Below are positions 35,083 to 46,900 of a stretch of 64,000 nucleotides of DNA, piece after piece. The stretch is taken from contig JAEVLN010000002.1 in the NCBI GenBank assembly GCA_018350325.1, forward strand, positions 1,746,733 through 1,810,732, written 5' to 3'. Source of the stretch: Globodera rostochiensis (taxonomy: Eukaryota > Nematoda > Chromadorea > Rhabditida > Heteroderidae). How positions within the stretch are numbered: the stretch's first letter is position 1; the number at the start of each line of letters is the position of its first letter. The translations under genes were made by a program, and so were the position numbers. The notes under the pieces were generated by a model. That model had not been told where the DNA came from, did no database searches, and was given only the letters and a program-made list of their open reading frames with translations.

Positions 35083-35219
35083 CTAAGCAGTGTTGCTAGG
35101 CTTCAGCATCACGCCCCAAGCGCTAACCTGACGATCAAGCTAGCGTTGCTTAACCTGCCAGATCGGACACCCGGGCGCAACTCGCCTTGACCAACACCCC
35201 GCCGACAGCGTTAGCTTAG
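35083..35219 (-). rRNA. 5S rRNA-like sequence (divergent or pseudogene)
   Basis: The minus strand contains GTCCGATCTGGCAGGTTAAG followed by CAACG, which agrees with the nematode 5S internal promoter region at all but one base. It continues with a GGTTAGCGCTTGGGGCGTGA segment that corresponds to the 5S GGTTAGTACTTGG box C. The ends CTAAGC and GCTTAG are complementary and close a molecule of about 137 nt, longer than the usual ~119 nt. Remaining positions are diverged. It may be a real divergent gene, a pseudogene or a 5S-derived SINE. Confidence 0.55.
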
Positions 35220-35262
35220 TTCGGAACCATAATGGTTGCTGGTTCGAGACCCTCGACCAACA
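35206..35262 (+). other. tRNA-like A and B boxes abutting the 5S-like unit
   Basis: On the opposite strand to the 5S-like sequence, TAGCTTAGTTCGGAA and GGTTCGAGACC occur 25-30 bases apart, as in tRNA internal promoters. The B box is a perfect GGTTCGANNCC. No clear cloverleaf forms. The segment may be the tRNA-derived part of a composite SINE. Confidence 0.4.
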
Positions 35263-35269
35263 TATTTTT

Positions 35270-38200
35270 ATTACAAAGTTACTTCATGGTGAAAACGAAA
35301 CTCTAAGTCCTATGAACTCCCAAATAATTTATTCGCAAATTGGAGTGTTTTATCCTGCTAAACCTTCCGCTAATTCTTCACTTTGATTCTCAGAATTCAA
35401 ATCCAACAAATTGATTTTTCTGCCGATTCCCCTCCCCCTCCCTACACTATTTCATGTCACTGCGTCTGTTTGAGCCCCCCGCCCAAAATTACCCTCTCCC
35501 ACAAGCGAATTTCGTCGTGTGCCTCTCGCCAGAGGCGCTCCGTTCGGACTTTGGCCCGGGGAATTCTGAGCCAACTCTCCGTCCACTAATATTTTGACTT
35601 CGTAATAGAAAATGCCGCAATTTTTTTCAATTGGTTGTTCACGAGCACAGAGCGCAACGCTGAAAATACTGAATTCAAAAAATTTTGTAAACGTTTTTAA
35701 TCAAATGCTTAACAGAATAATGTTTACCCCACTTATCCTTCCCAGTAATTTCGACAATCAATCGGTCGGGCTCAGAGAGCGTGACTTTGTCATGACATGC
35801 AGCAGAATCCTATCGATTTTGCTGTGGGATTCCTAAGAAAAGGTAAATTATAATTTTTATTTTTCCAAAATTTAATGTCAAATTGATGCCTAAAAGACGG
35901 GGAATTTTTTTCCGAATTCTGAACCGAAATTGTGTTGATTACCTTTTCCATTTAACACGGCGGCAACTGTCTTCAACAAGTCGCTAATGTTCTGTTACTG
36001 TTCTTTCTGATACTCCTTCAATTTGGCGATTTTGTTGGCTCCAATTTTGCGCCGACCATTGCTTGGACACAATTCAGCGATTCATTCATTTCGCGTCGCA
36101 TTTCATTCCTTTGCCCCACTTAAAATATACCCAAACAAACAATTCATAAATCCAGACGGAAATTCAAAATAAAATTTCTACCGTTTTAGCTTCTGCTGGT
36201 CCTCATTTAAGCAGCTAATTTTGTCATTAGTTTCCTTTTGGTCCAATTTCCGTTGTTCCTCCATCTCTTCAATTGAATTCTTGTGAATTTAGCAGTTTGT
36301 CGTGTTCTTGATGCAGAAAAATCCAGGTTGGGCTCAATCAATATCTCGATTTTCTTACTCCGATTTGTTATTTGTTATGTCCCCAGTGATTGGTTCGGTC
36401 AAAATTAACATGTCAAAATTTACTACAAAATTCTAAATTTTAGTTCTAAAATCACAGTATAAAAAATGAATGACTGAATATTTATAGACGAAAGTTGGGT
36501 TCTTTGTTGTGCTGGGTTATGTCAAAATGAGGCTTTTTTCAGAGATGCGGAATTTCGAAATCCTTGTAGACTTGACTTTTGTGGGTTTTTGGGGAGAAAG
36601 TCAATAAAAATCTCATTTTTATATCGTGAAAATCTTCAAAATCTAAAAATCGAAACTTTTTGCCCTTGAATAGACATTAATTGCCAAGCTCTGTGCAAAA
36701 AATTAGGCAAAATCGGTGTTTTTGATCAAAAATTCTTGTTTTCGATGTTGACCAACTCGATTTCCATTGTAACTTCTTTTTTGACAGAATGCCAATTAAC
36801 AACAATCCGTTCAAATATTAATTCGCTCGAACATTAATTCCAGTGCTACCGCGATACCTGCTGCTTTAGCAGCTTTTTGATGTTTTTTGAAGGCCGATGC
36901 TGCTTTCTGAAAATGCTGCTTTTTGCTTACTTTTGATGTTGGTTAGGTTTTGTGTGGATTTTTTTGAAAAAGAAAACAAAATGCTTTTGAATATTTGGCA
37001 TAATATAATTTTAAAAATCTTCACATCGTGTGATTTCCGACTAAATTGTTGAAAAAATGCAGTAAAAATTAGTTTTTATACTATTTAAGCAAACATGCTA
37101 GATCGCATAACCTGCTCTTTTGCTGCTTTGAATAACTTTCTTTTATAACTAAAATAACCTCCAACAAATGAAAATTTCTTTCTTTATATGAAACTGAATT
37201 CGAGTCGTCCAACTGCTGCTTTTTGTCTACTTTGGAAGTCGATTAGGTTGGTGAAAAACTTCACATTTCTTCCAATTTTGGCAACATGGGTCAAACTCGG
37301 CGGCGCATATTGGCACCGTCGACCGTCCCCCCCCCCTTTTTCTCTAAAAATTTTGAAAAATCGCGCCGCAAACAAAAGCAACATTCTTAAAATTTCGTTT
37401 ACTAAACTGCAAAATGTCAAATTCGTTTAAACGTGATTTTTGGGGGAAGGTGGGGGGGGGGGGGGGGGGGTAAAACCTTTTGTGGGGAAACATATCAAAC
37501 AAAAAGCCAAAAAATCAGAATACAAAAGGATCTCTGGGTCAGCACAGTAACAAAACGACGTTCATTTGCCCGCAGCGCGACCATCGCATTGCGCCCGTTG
37601 CAGACCTTCGACTCGTTCAGCAACTCAAGCTTTGCGGGCTTAACAACCTTTTATTTTCTCAACCAAATTCTATAAAATAAATGGATTTTGGCGATAGAAC
37701 CAAACCGTTTTGACCGTTTTCGGTGGTCGAAAAAAAACCGATGACGCCATGGGCCTGGTGCTCGTTTTCGAACGGCTAAACCCGGGTTTATTTAACCCGA
37801 AGACGAACACCAGGCCTCAGATGCCGTCCTTTTTTTAAGAAAGTCTATTTTGAGCCCCTAGTAGCCATGTTAGGATCATCTTAAACATTTGTGGAGTCAT
37901 TCACTTACAATGGCATTTGCATCGGAATTCTCAATTTACCAACTTTCAAAAGGCTCCAAGCCAATTTTGGAAGATCCAGAAGCATGGAATGGGGGAGATG
38001 CAACTGAATGACACTAATTTATTTGATGATAATTGATAACTATAAAAATGTAAAGGGCTTAAAAATTTCTGCAAAAATCAATTGCACAATTATTTTATGT
38101 ATTGTTCCTGAGCGAAGATTTACGGAAAATAAGCTTCTTTAAAGACACAGCCGGTCTTTGTTTTTAATTAAAATTTCTCCTTATTACTGAAAGAAGTGCG

Positions 38201-38344
38201 CTTGACAGCCTTACGAAGAAAGGAAAGCCTTCAATTGCCACAAATGATAAGAAAGTTAGAATCCTTAATAAATTCAACTGGTTAATATTGCCAATTTGTA
38301 ATTGTGAATTCGTAAAAAGCTGAGAGCTTAATAACCATAATATT
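35270..38344. other. Region without a confirmed gene; coding-like debris
   Basis: On the minus strand, 36175-36290 reads as a coiled-coil-like stretch (SIEEMEEQRKLDQKETNDKI, then CLNEDQQKLKR) ending at a 5' splice-like GTAGAA. The stretch 35945-36120 gives REMNESLNCVQAMVGAKL with stops soon after, and 35730-35835 gives RILLHVMTKSRSLSPTD. I recognise no family. They could be decayed exons. The rest is AT-rich with poly-C and poly-G tracts (37328, 37450). Confidence 0.35.
37752..37814. repeat. 63-bp near-perfect palindrome
   Basis: GCCTGGTGCTCGTTTTCG at the left pairs with CGAAGACGAACACCAGGC at the right around a CCCGGGTTTATTT centre. It would form a long hairpin in DNA or RNA. It may be a tiny fold-back transposon. 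No duplication of flanking sequence is clear. Confidence 0.7.
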
Positions 38345-39106
38345 TGTCTAAACCAGGGCTGCCATTTTGCCCCGGAAACGTGGCATTCGCCCCGTTTTGG
38401 GGTTGAGTGCCACGGTTTTGCCACCTTTTTTAAAGCTGCCACGTTTGGCCCCGTTTTGGGGTTGAGTGCCACGTTATTGCCTCGAATTCAATTTTTTACC
38501 ATTTAATCCCAATTTAATATAATATTTTAAAAATTAGTAAACATTTCGCCAAAAAATCGACAAATCAATATGTCAGAAGAAGGAATAGCATTTTTATCGT
38601 TATTTTTCTTTTTTGTATCTCTACCACACTATAACTTACGCTCCAATAACTTTGGAAATAGCAAATTTGCACGTTTGGCGAAATGGATTTGAAAAAATGC
38701 ATAAATTACGGTAGTCGGGTAGTGCAAGTTCAACCCCGCTTGAGTGTAAATTATGTTTTTTGAAAATATGGCATTGAGCTTTGGCGTTATGTCAGTGCAA
38801 AAAAAAAGAAGAGAATTACAGCAGAAATCGAGTTGGCCACACATCGAACACAATAACTTTTGATTAAAAATACCGATTTGCCTAATTTTTTACACAGAGC
38901 TTCTTAACACTATGCTCTATCATTTAATACAAAATTTATTACTCTTAATACAAAATTATTTTTTACTCTCTAACTCGAAAAAAAACGTATAAAAACAAAT
39001 AAAATTCGTATTAAATGATAGAGCATAGTGTTTCGGAGCTCTCTACAAAAAAATTAGGCAAATCGGTGTGTTTAATCAAAAATTCTTGTGTTCGATGTGT
39101 GGCTAA

Positions 39107-40338
39107 TAGGGCTGCTCGGGAATTGAAATTTACCGAGAATCGAGAACCGAGACCGAGACCGAGAAATGACACCGAGAACCGAGACCGAGACCGAGAAATG
39201 ACCCCGAGACTCGAGACCGAGAACGAGACCCAAAAAAACCGAGAAATTTCTCGACTCGGGAACCGAGAACCGAGAAATTTCTAATTTTTTTTTCAATTCA
39301 CTAAAAAAATATTGTTTTTAAGCTCCAAAAATTTTCATTAAATTATTTTACACTCAGGGCTGCCAACTGTCCTTATTTATAAAATTTGTCCTTATTTTCG
39401 GGTTCGGAAAGTTTTTCGAATTTAGTTGAATTGTGAAGGCTTGGTGTAATTTTTTCCGACTAAAAAGATGTTTTTCTTGCATATTCACCGAACAAGGCTG
39501 CAAAAAAATCTTACCAACCAATTTGCGGCAAATTTTGAATTTCCATTTTTATTTCTGGAACAATTTTTGCCCGATATCCATTCCATCGTAACCGCCGGAG
39601 AAAAGAATTTTTAAAGTTCAATTTAGGAGTGTATTTTCGTGGTTTTTAATGCATTTTTTACGAAATTTTCAAAAAATGCAAATTTTTGCAAATTCTGCTT
39701 TATTTAGGAGTGGGAGGGGGGGGGGGGGGGTCGGCGGTGCCGATAGGCGCCGTCGAGAAAATTTCGAATTTTTAACTCAATTTGTTAAGAGATTTGCAGC
39801 CAAAATTTTAAAAATGCGGTGATTTTTTCAAGCATTTTAGGAAAGGAAGGGGGGGCGGGTGGCTCCGATAGGTGCCGCCGGGGAAAAATTAAAGTTTTCG
39901 TGAATTCTCAATTAGGAAAATGTGCTTAAAATGCAAAAAAACCATCATTTTTATAAGATTTTGTTAGAATCAATAAAAAGGAGTATTTATTAAATTAAAA
40001 GAATAAAATGGATTTTAAGTAAGGGAGGGAATAGAACTCACGATAAATAAATTACCGGTCAGAATTTAACCACTGAGCCATACGACAACTGAGTACAAAT
40101 GGTTTGCAAAAGATATATAATCAAAGATTTTTTTAAATTGATTTGTCATTATGCATTTTTTAAATCTTTCAAGCTCAGATTCTGTAATGAATTCCACCAA
40201 AAACCCAATCTTTACCAGTGCAAAAAAGTCTCGTTTTCCGAGACTAAAAACCCGAGACCGAGAACCGAGACCGAGACCCAAAAAAACCGAGAAATTTCTC
40301 GACTCGAGAACCGAGACCGAGAATCTCGAGCAGCCCTA
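39107..40338. mobile_element. 1.2-kb hAT-type element nested in the fold-back element
   Basis: The termini TAGGGCTGCTCG and CGAGCAGCCCTA are inverted repeats, flanked by GTGGCTAA and CTGGCTAA (seven of eight positions identical). Subterminal arrays of CCGAGA/ACCGAGA lie just inside each end (39130-39265 and 40245-40325), a pattern known for hAT transposase binding. The interior holds copies of the GC palindrome (39715-39765 and 39845-39885), a tRNA-like block and a TIR-like CAGGGCTGCCA at about 39355. No transposase is encoded. Confidence 0.85.
40020..40088 (-). other. tRNA-like block inside the nested element
   Basis: The minus strand reads TATGGCTCAGTGGTTAAAT, a clear A-box and D-arm-like stretch, followed about 35 bases on by GAGTTCTATTCCC, a weak B box. 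It may be a captured tRNA pseudogene or part of a tRNA-derived SINE carried by the transposon. Confidence 0.45.
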
Positions 40339-40539
40339 CTGGCTAACTCGATTTCTGCTGTAATTCTCGCATTTACATAACGCCAAAGCTCAATGCCATA
40401 TTTAATTGCTATTTCCTTGCTATTTCCATCGTTAAGTTATAGTGTACCATGATTCCAATTAAGCATAAAAATGTCTCAAAAATTAAAAAAGCTTCAAAAA
40501 ATAAGGCTACAAATCTCTTAACAAAATTGAGTAAAAATT

Positions 40540-40610
40540 TTGAAATTTTCTCGGCGGCGCCTATCGGCACCGCCGACCCCCCACCCTCCTAATTTATAAA
40601 AGTGAAGCAA
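40540..40610. repeat. GC palindrome repeat with flanking motif
   Basis: TCTCGGCGGCGCCTATCGGC followed by ACCGCCGACCCCCC is the cleanest copy of a palindrome found several times in the window (33660, 33735, 37300, 39735, 39865, 55025, 63035). It is commonly preceded by 'gagtaaaaattttgaaatt' or similar and followed by 'gaagcaaaattc'. It lies within the outer fold-back element here. Confidence 0.75.
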
Positions 40611-40935
40611 AATTCGCAAAAAAAAATTTGCATTTTTGGAAAGTCCTTAACGAAAATGCAATAAAAAAGTAAAAACACACCCCTAAAAATCGACTTTTTC
40701 TCCCAACTGCCCCCCTCCCCTCGAAAATATTTCTGGCTACGGGCCTAGCATAATTACTTCCTTCCACAGCCAAATTTGCTCAAAATGGTGAAACGTGTTG
40801 ATAAATATGCTAGTTAATTTTGTTCGAGCAATAAACATTAAACTAAAGGCTTAAAAATTTTGCCACGTTTTTTCCACGTTTTTGAACTCGTATTCCACGT
40901 TTTTGAGTTTTGGACATGGCAGCCCTGGTCTAAAC

Positions 40936-43900
40936 ACTTAAAAACGAATTTTGAGTTAATGTTAAAACTTGAAAATCCGCGCTCTAGATATAAACATAAT
41001 TAGTAAAATTGCATTAAAACAAACTCCATGCTCGTTCCGCGACTGGCAGGCGATTTTGTCCGATTTTGGCCTATCGGAAATTTTGTCCGTCGGACCTTTT
41101 GTCGTTTTCCAAACTACTCTTTGAGCATTTCCACTACCCAAAAAACTCGAGCTTCTTGGTCCAGAAGGGTCCTAAAATAAGTTTGGATCTGATCCAACCG
41201 TCATTATGATCAAAAATTCATTCAATCTTTTGATCTCCAAATTGATCATATGGAAACATCAGTCTCCGTACCTATTTGGCATAATAATAATAATCTATTC
41301 ATCACCTTAACCCTCCATTCATTGTTACTAAGCATAAATAAGTGCCTTCAATGCCAAAAATCCACGTAATCCCTTTCTTTTTGTCCCTCAATGACTGATG
41401 ATGATGATGACTGTCTTTATCAGTTTTCGTAATTTCTTCAAGATTGGCCTTTTCCTGTTGAATGAATGCGCACGTCCATGAGTCCCAGTAATTGTCCACA
41501 TTTCTCATCATCCATGAAGCCTTCTCGCGCTTCGACTGCCTTCCTCCTCATGAAATGCGCGCTCATTCAGTCTAATCTTCTCGAAAGACTTTAGCCACTA
41601 TATTTGCTGCGTAATGGCGGATTCATAACCCACTATTTATTTAATGATGAAAATGTTCGAAAAATTTTTAATTTTGAATCCGTTTTAGTTCGAGTCGGTC
41701 GTTCAATACCATAAATCAAATCAACCGGTGTTTCGATTAGGTTAATCAAAAGATTACCAATTTGATTTTGAAAATTTTAAATTTTTTTTATGTCGTGGAG
41801 CACATTCTTCGATAATTCTGATGTTTTCTAATTACATTTAGGTAATATTCTAGCAATTATTCGACGGAATTAGGATACGTTTTAACACCTTTTAAGCTTT
41901 TCAAAAAAAATTTTGGATCAATGTTGAATTTCCACTGCCGAATTGTCCCACTGCCTGCTATTTTAGCTATTTTTTAAGTACTTTAAAGTTTATCCAAATA
42001 CGTCTCAGGATTATGTTTAGGTAAATAATTGCTGGCCTCCGAAAGCTCATAATAATATGTAGATGACTCTTTTTGTTCACTTAAATTGTAGGGAGCAACA
42101 CGAAACTGTCGGAAGAAAAAGGCGGGGGGGGGGGGGGATCATCAAGTTCATCACACATCTTTCTTTTGTGCTTTCTCATTTCGGGCCACTGATTTTTTCC
42201 TAAAAAATGGGTTGTGGTTGGACATGTTTCACCGTGTCCCCCCCCCCTTCCCTACAAAAGAAAATCCTCCTCTTGTTTCTGAAGGTGAAAGAACAATGAG
42301 TGGAGGGATTGAACACGGACGGATGGTTTGACCGGGTCAAATTTGGGACACATCAATCTCTCCGCTAATCACTCTGCCCTATAAAAAAGGGAATATTCGG
42401 CATTTGCAGACATAAAGAAGCAAATTTCTTTTTTTTTGTCTGTACTAATCCCGCAGTGTTTGGCTCTGCTCACAAAAAAAGCGGCGATGCCCATCCGCCG
42501 GTGTGCTAATTGTTTTTGCTGTTCTTACAGTTGCGCAACACTATTGCACCTCATTAATTTTTACAAAACTCGCACGTAAAATTTGTCAAAAACTGAGTTT
42601 TAAGTTTTTTTTACCATAGCTTTTTGAGGTTGAGCTCCCCAATAAATCAAATCAATTTTTGTTAGCATCAATGTTCAGAAATTCATTTAAATTTTGCTTA
42701 AAATGGTTTGGAAAGAAGTTGCCGTACAAACATGTGGATTTCCAAGTACAACGGTCCAATTTTATGAAACCCAAGTACACTCACATCGTTTTATCAAACA
42801 AAAAACACTTTATTCCAGTTCAAATGCTTTGTATTTATTTTTCTTGATGGGCCCGACCGAGAAATTTTTTTAGATTTTAACATTTTTGTTAAGAAAATTA
42901 GTCAAGAATACAAGTTTTTTGAGAATTCTCATTCACTTTTGATTTCAAAAAATTCGTTAACTTTTTACATGGGCCGACCCCGATTCCCGATGCAATAAAA
43001 TAGTAAAAAAAACATATTTTGGCCATTCATGGTGATTACGATCCCTAATATTTAATTTAAAGAATTTTTTCATTTCTTAAATTATTGAAAAATTGCTCTC
43101 AATCTGGCGGCCATGTCATCAGAGTCACAAATGCCTCAACAATTTTTCCTTTCTCCCGCCGTTCTTTTGTGTGCCTATGTTGTGACAGCCGCTTCTTTCT
43201 CCAGCTTATCAACCTCCCCTCCCCCACCATGCCAGCCTCCCTGTCTCCCATTGTTTATCCAGGGGAAGGCAAATTAGGATGTGATTTAGAGGTGGGAAGT
43301 CGGGGGACAAAGGATGATGGAAGGTCCCCCCTCTAATGATGGAGGGCCCGGAAAAAAAAGATTTCCATTTTCCACACACATTCCATCACTGGAAGCCTGG
43401 AGCAGACGCTAGCTTGATCGCCATTTCATTCATTCGAGTATCTCAAAAAACGAGGCTATGATGAAAGGCATAAATTATTCGGCATTTCGTTTAGGCATTT
43501 GAACCAAAACGCGAAAAATATTTAATGCGACATGTGATTGAAATGGTTAGCCAGATTTTTGTTTCCCAAACTTCTATTTTTGTTGCTGAAGCTAACAATT
43601 TTTTTTGAATTTTTGAAAAATTGATACTGCACAAATTTGAAAATGATCTGCTGTCCTGATTAATCCACAAATACTGATCAGACCGTGGCCCGACATTTCT
43701 GTTAAAATTGTACAAAAATGGCGTCCCTAAATGTCAGATAGCCGATCAGACGAACAAATCCCAAGCCAAAAGCAGTTTCACGCACAGCATGAATTTTCAC
43801 ATCCTCTCCTTATTTCCACTAATATTTCATTTAATTATTCCAACAATACATACATCTCCAAAGTCCCCTACCAATAATATTCACCAAATTTCTTTCTCCG

Positions 43901-46900
43901 CCACTGCACTTCCCTCTTCCTCGTCCCCCCCCCCCCATTATAATCCCTCACGGAATACAGTAACTCATAAAATTTTTCGCCCGAGGCGCAATAAAAACTT
44001 TTCTTGCCATTCATGCACACTTTTCTTCTCCCCCCCCCCCTTATTGTGCGCCAAATTGCTGTTGTTATTGGTCGGACAATGCGAATGGATGAATTCCGCC
44101 GGAGGGGCCAACCGAACGGACCCACCCAAAATAATAATGACAATAATAATGATCAGCTTGATAATAACCCTTCCATGAAAATCTGTGAAGGTCGCAAATT
44201 TTCTTCATCCGTTCACTTTTTATGAGCAAGTGGTTTCTTCGTACTTTTACTATTAAGTTACGGTGCACGCAGATTAGAAATCGGCAAAGTTTTAATTTCG
44301 GAATTTTTACATTTGTCGGGTTTTGGGGAGTTTTCGACTTTGCGGAATTTCGGCTTTCAGTTTTATTTTTCATAATACTCGGACCAGAATAGGTTAAGGG
44401 ACAAGACCGGTAAACCCGGGCCGGTTTATAATTCCGTACCCGTGTTTATTTTAAATGGTAGTTTTAAAATTTGATTAAATTTTGAAAACTCGGTTTTTAA
44501 AGGCTTGCACCCGGGGTTATCCGAATACCGGTTTGTCCAACTCAAAAGAAATTTTGCTCATCCCCAATCTCGTTTGGTGTCGTTCGATGGTGCACAAATT
44601 GTTTAGCGGTGCCCTCACAATTGGAGAGGTGTGCGGAGGGAGGGAGGAGGAGTCCATCGTTTTTGGCATCTCCCAATGAATTTGGGAAGGGGGGGGGTGG
44701 GGGTGGGGTGGGGGTGGGGGGTCGGTCTATTGATGGCGGGTGAGAGGGAAGCGATGGACCGTGTGTTGGTCGGATGGATGTGCATGAATGAATTGTTGTT
44801 TCCGGGCACTATAATTTGTGCGCAGAGGTGCCGCCACCTGTTGAATTTGTGGAGGGGGGGCTAATCAGATTTGCGGTCCGCTCCGCGCTTTTCGCGCATC
44901 CCTTTGGGGCAACCAAAATTTGAATGCCCACACTTTCGGAATGAGAAGAAAGGAGGCGGGGAAGGGAGTCCAGTCCGTTGATGGCCCAAAAGTTGAAGTG
45001 TTAAAGAAAAATACATACACTAACTGGTTTTGATTAAAAAGTTCTTTTTTATAAAAATTTAGTCAAGAGGTAATAAAATATTAAGGTTTTTGATTTAATG
45101 GCATCTGAAGTGAGTTGCACATACCGAGTAATTCCCGGCCGAAATGGACCGATACATTTTATAAGGCGTTAATTTGGATTTCTTGTGATTTTCTCGAGTT
45201 GTTCGCAATCCTTGAAAAAGTCTGGCTTTTTTTGTACCAGCTTGGGAATTTCGGAATTTTTTTTAAATGCTCGGATGCTGCCAAATGGAAGTTGAATGTT
45301 GGTGGAGGGGAATGAATTTGGCTGTGTTGTCCTTCACTCTCCCCCACCCCCACTTGGATGATAAACACTCGCCGAAATTGGGGACGAGGGAGAGGGGAGG
45401 GGCTAAGTGAACGATGGGGTGGGGATGAGATGGGATGGGATGGGCTTCTACGTGAATAATTCATCGTCCCGTTTCCGAGACCATCCAATGATGATGAAAA
45501 TGAGGAAGGATGACGATCAACTCTTCATCCACATCCCCACTAATCCATCTTCCATGCTCCTCAAGTGCCCCTTTATTTATATATACTATTCAGAAAACCT
45601 ACCCCTCAAAGAATATTTCTTAATGAAATTTAAATTGGTTCAATGAAAAAATGGTCGATCGGCTTATTGCTTGTTCGTTTAGTAAACAGAAAATTACTAA
45701 CAATTTTTGATATTTAATATTGGGATTTTAAAATTGCATTTGCCATTAAATTCCTCGTTTATGGCATCTTCATAAAATGGAAAAAGCTTCCCCGCGGGTA
45801 CACAAACGGCAGTTTGTCTAAATGGGACCATGTGAAGTCCTTGAAATTGGAGAATTACTCATTCATCATCTTTCCAGAATGCGTATTAATGTACGCGATT
45901 CTCCAGCCGCCTGTGTGCGCTACCTGCGGATAAAATTCCCAATTTTCAAAATTTCTCTAGCATCTCCGCTCATATATACAAAAAATGCCAACAAAAAAAT
46001 CAAAATTGTTTAATATTCCGATTTTATTAATACTTTTTAGATTATTTTTTCGGCATACCTCCAGGCGCCGATTGACTGACTTCCTTTAGATTTTGCGGAA
46101 TTTCATACCCGAAGGTTTTGGGAATTAATTATATAAAATCGATAGATTTCAAACATTTTGGGTATTTGCCCGTCGCGCTTTCCTTCCCCCCTGTCCTCGT
46201 GCCATTTGTCTCGTGGCCCCACCTGTTCGTTCGTTGCACCGTTCCCCCTCTGCCCATCTCCTCTTTTAATTTGCCAAATTGTTCCTCCGGTTCCCCGCCC
46301 CCCTCCTTAATTCTTCCGAAAGGGATTTTCTTTACAAAAGGTGCCGATTCGACCGGCCAATCCTTGCCCCCCTCCCCTATTTTCGCCCAATTAAAATATT
46401 TGCCCTCCCCAATCAAAAAAATTTGAAAACCCCAAAATTTTTTTGCCGTATCGATGGCCTTCAATTGACACAGTGCCCGTGCCCTCTTTATTCAATCAGT
46501 CAGCAGTGAACAATATCAATTCCTTTCTGCTGTCCGTCCATTAACATGCTTCCCCCACTCCAACAAAGTGTCCAATTTCATCGACCCCTACTCACACTCA
46601 CTCATCTTCATCGTCTTGTGGGTCCGTCGTTGTTCCGGGACTTGGAATCTCCGCTTTTTCCCCTTGGAGAATGAATATGTTGAGAAATGGATGGGCAGCG
46701 AGGAGGGCGAGGGACCTGTGGAAGAAGGAGGAGAGGATGGTTTATTTATTCTTGCCTCGTCCCCGTCCGACCTCATCTCCGATTGCCATGGCAAATGCAA
46801 ATCATCTTCCATCATCATCATCATCACATCGTCGTGGTCGTCGTCCCCGAAATGTGTCGTCTGTGTCCGGGCCCGAGCAATCCATCCCATTCCCTTTGCC

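Larger units (their letters stand above)
38353..40927. mobile_element. 2.6-kb fold-back hAT-type element with 8-bp TSD
   Basis: The termini CAGGGCTGCCAT and ATGGCAGCCCTG are inverted repeats, and the flanks GTCTAAAC (38345-38352 and 40928-40935) are identical 8-bp direct repeats. Much of the element is a large imperfect palindrome centred near 38970: sequence at 38760-38925 recurs inverted at about 39005-39106 and 40339-40400. It has no coding capacity. Its right arm was later split by another element at 39107-40338. The TSD length and CAGGG ends indicate the hAT superfamily. Confidence 0.88.

Noticed and set aside
41302..41511. A 69-codon minus-strand frame (MMRNVDNYWDSW...)
   Set aside because: It looks protein-like in composition but stands alone, with no recognisable family or joined exon.
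43085..45500. Scattered frames of 70-156 codons
   Set aside because: They are broken by poly-C/G tracts and lack family motifs; there is no exon chain.
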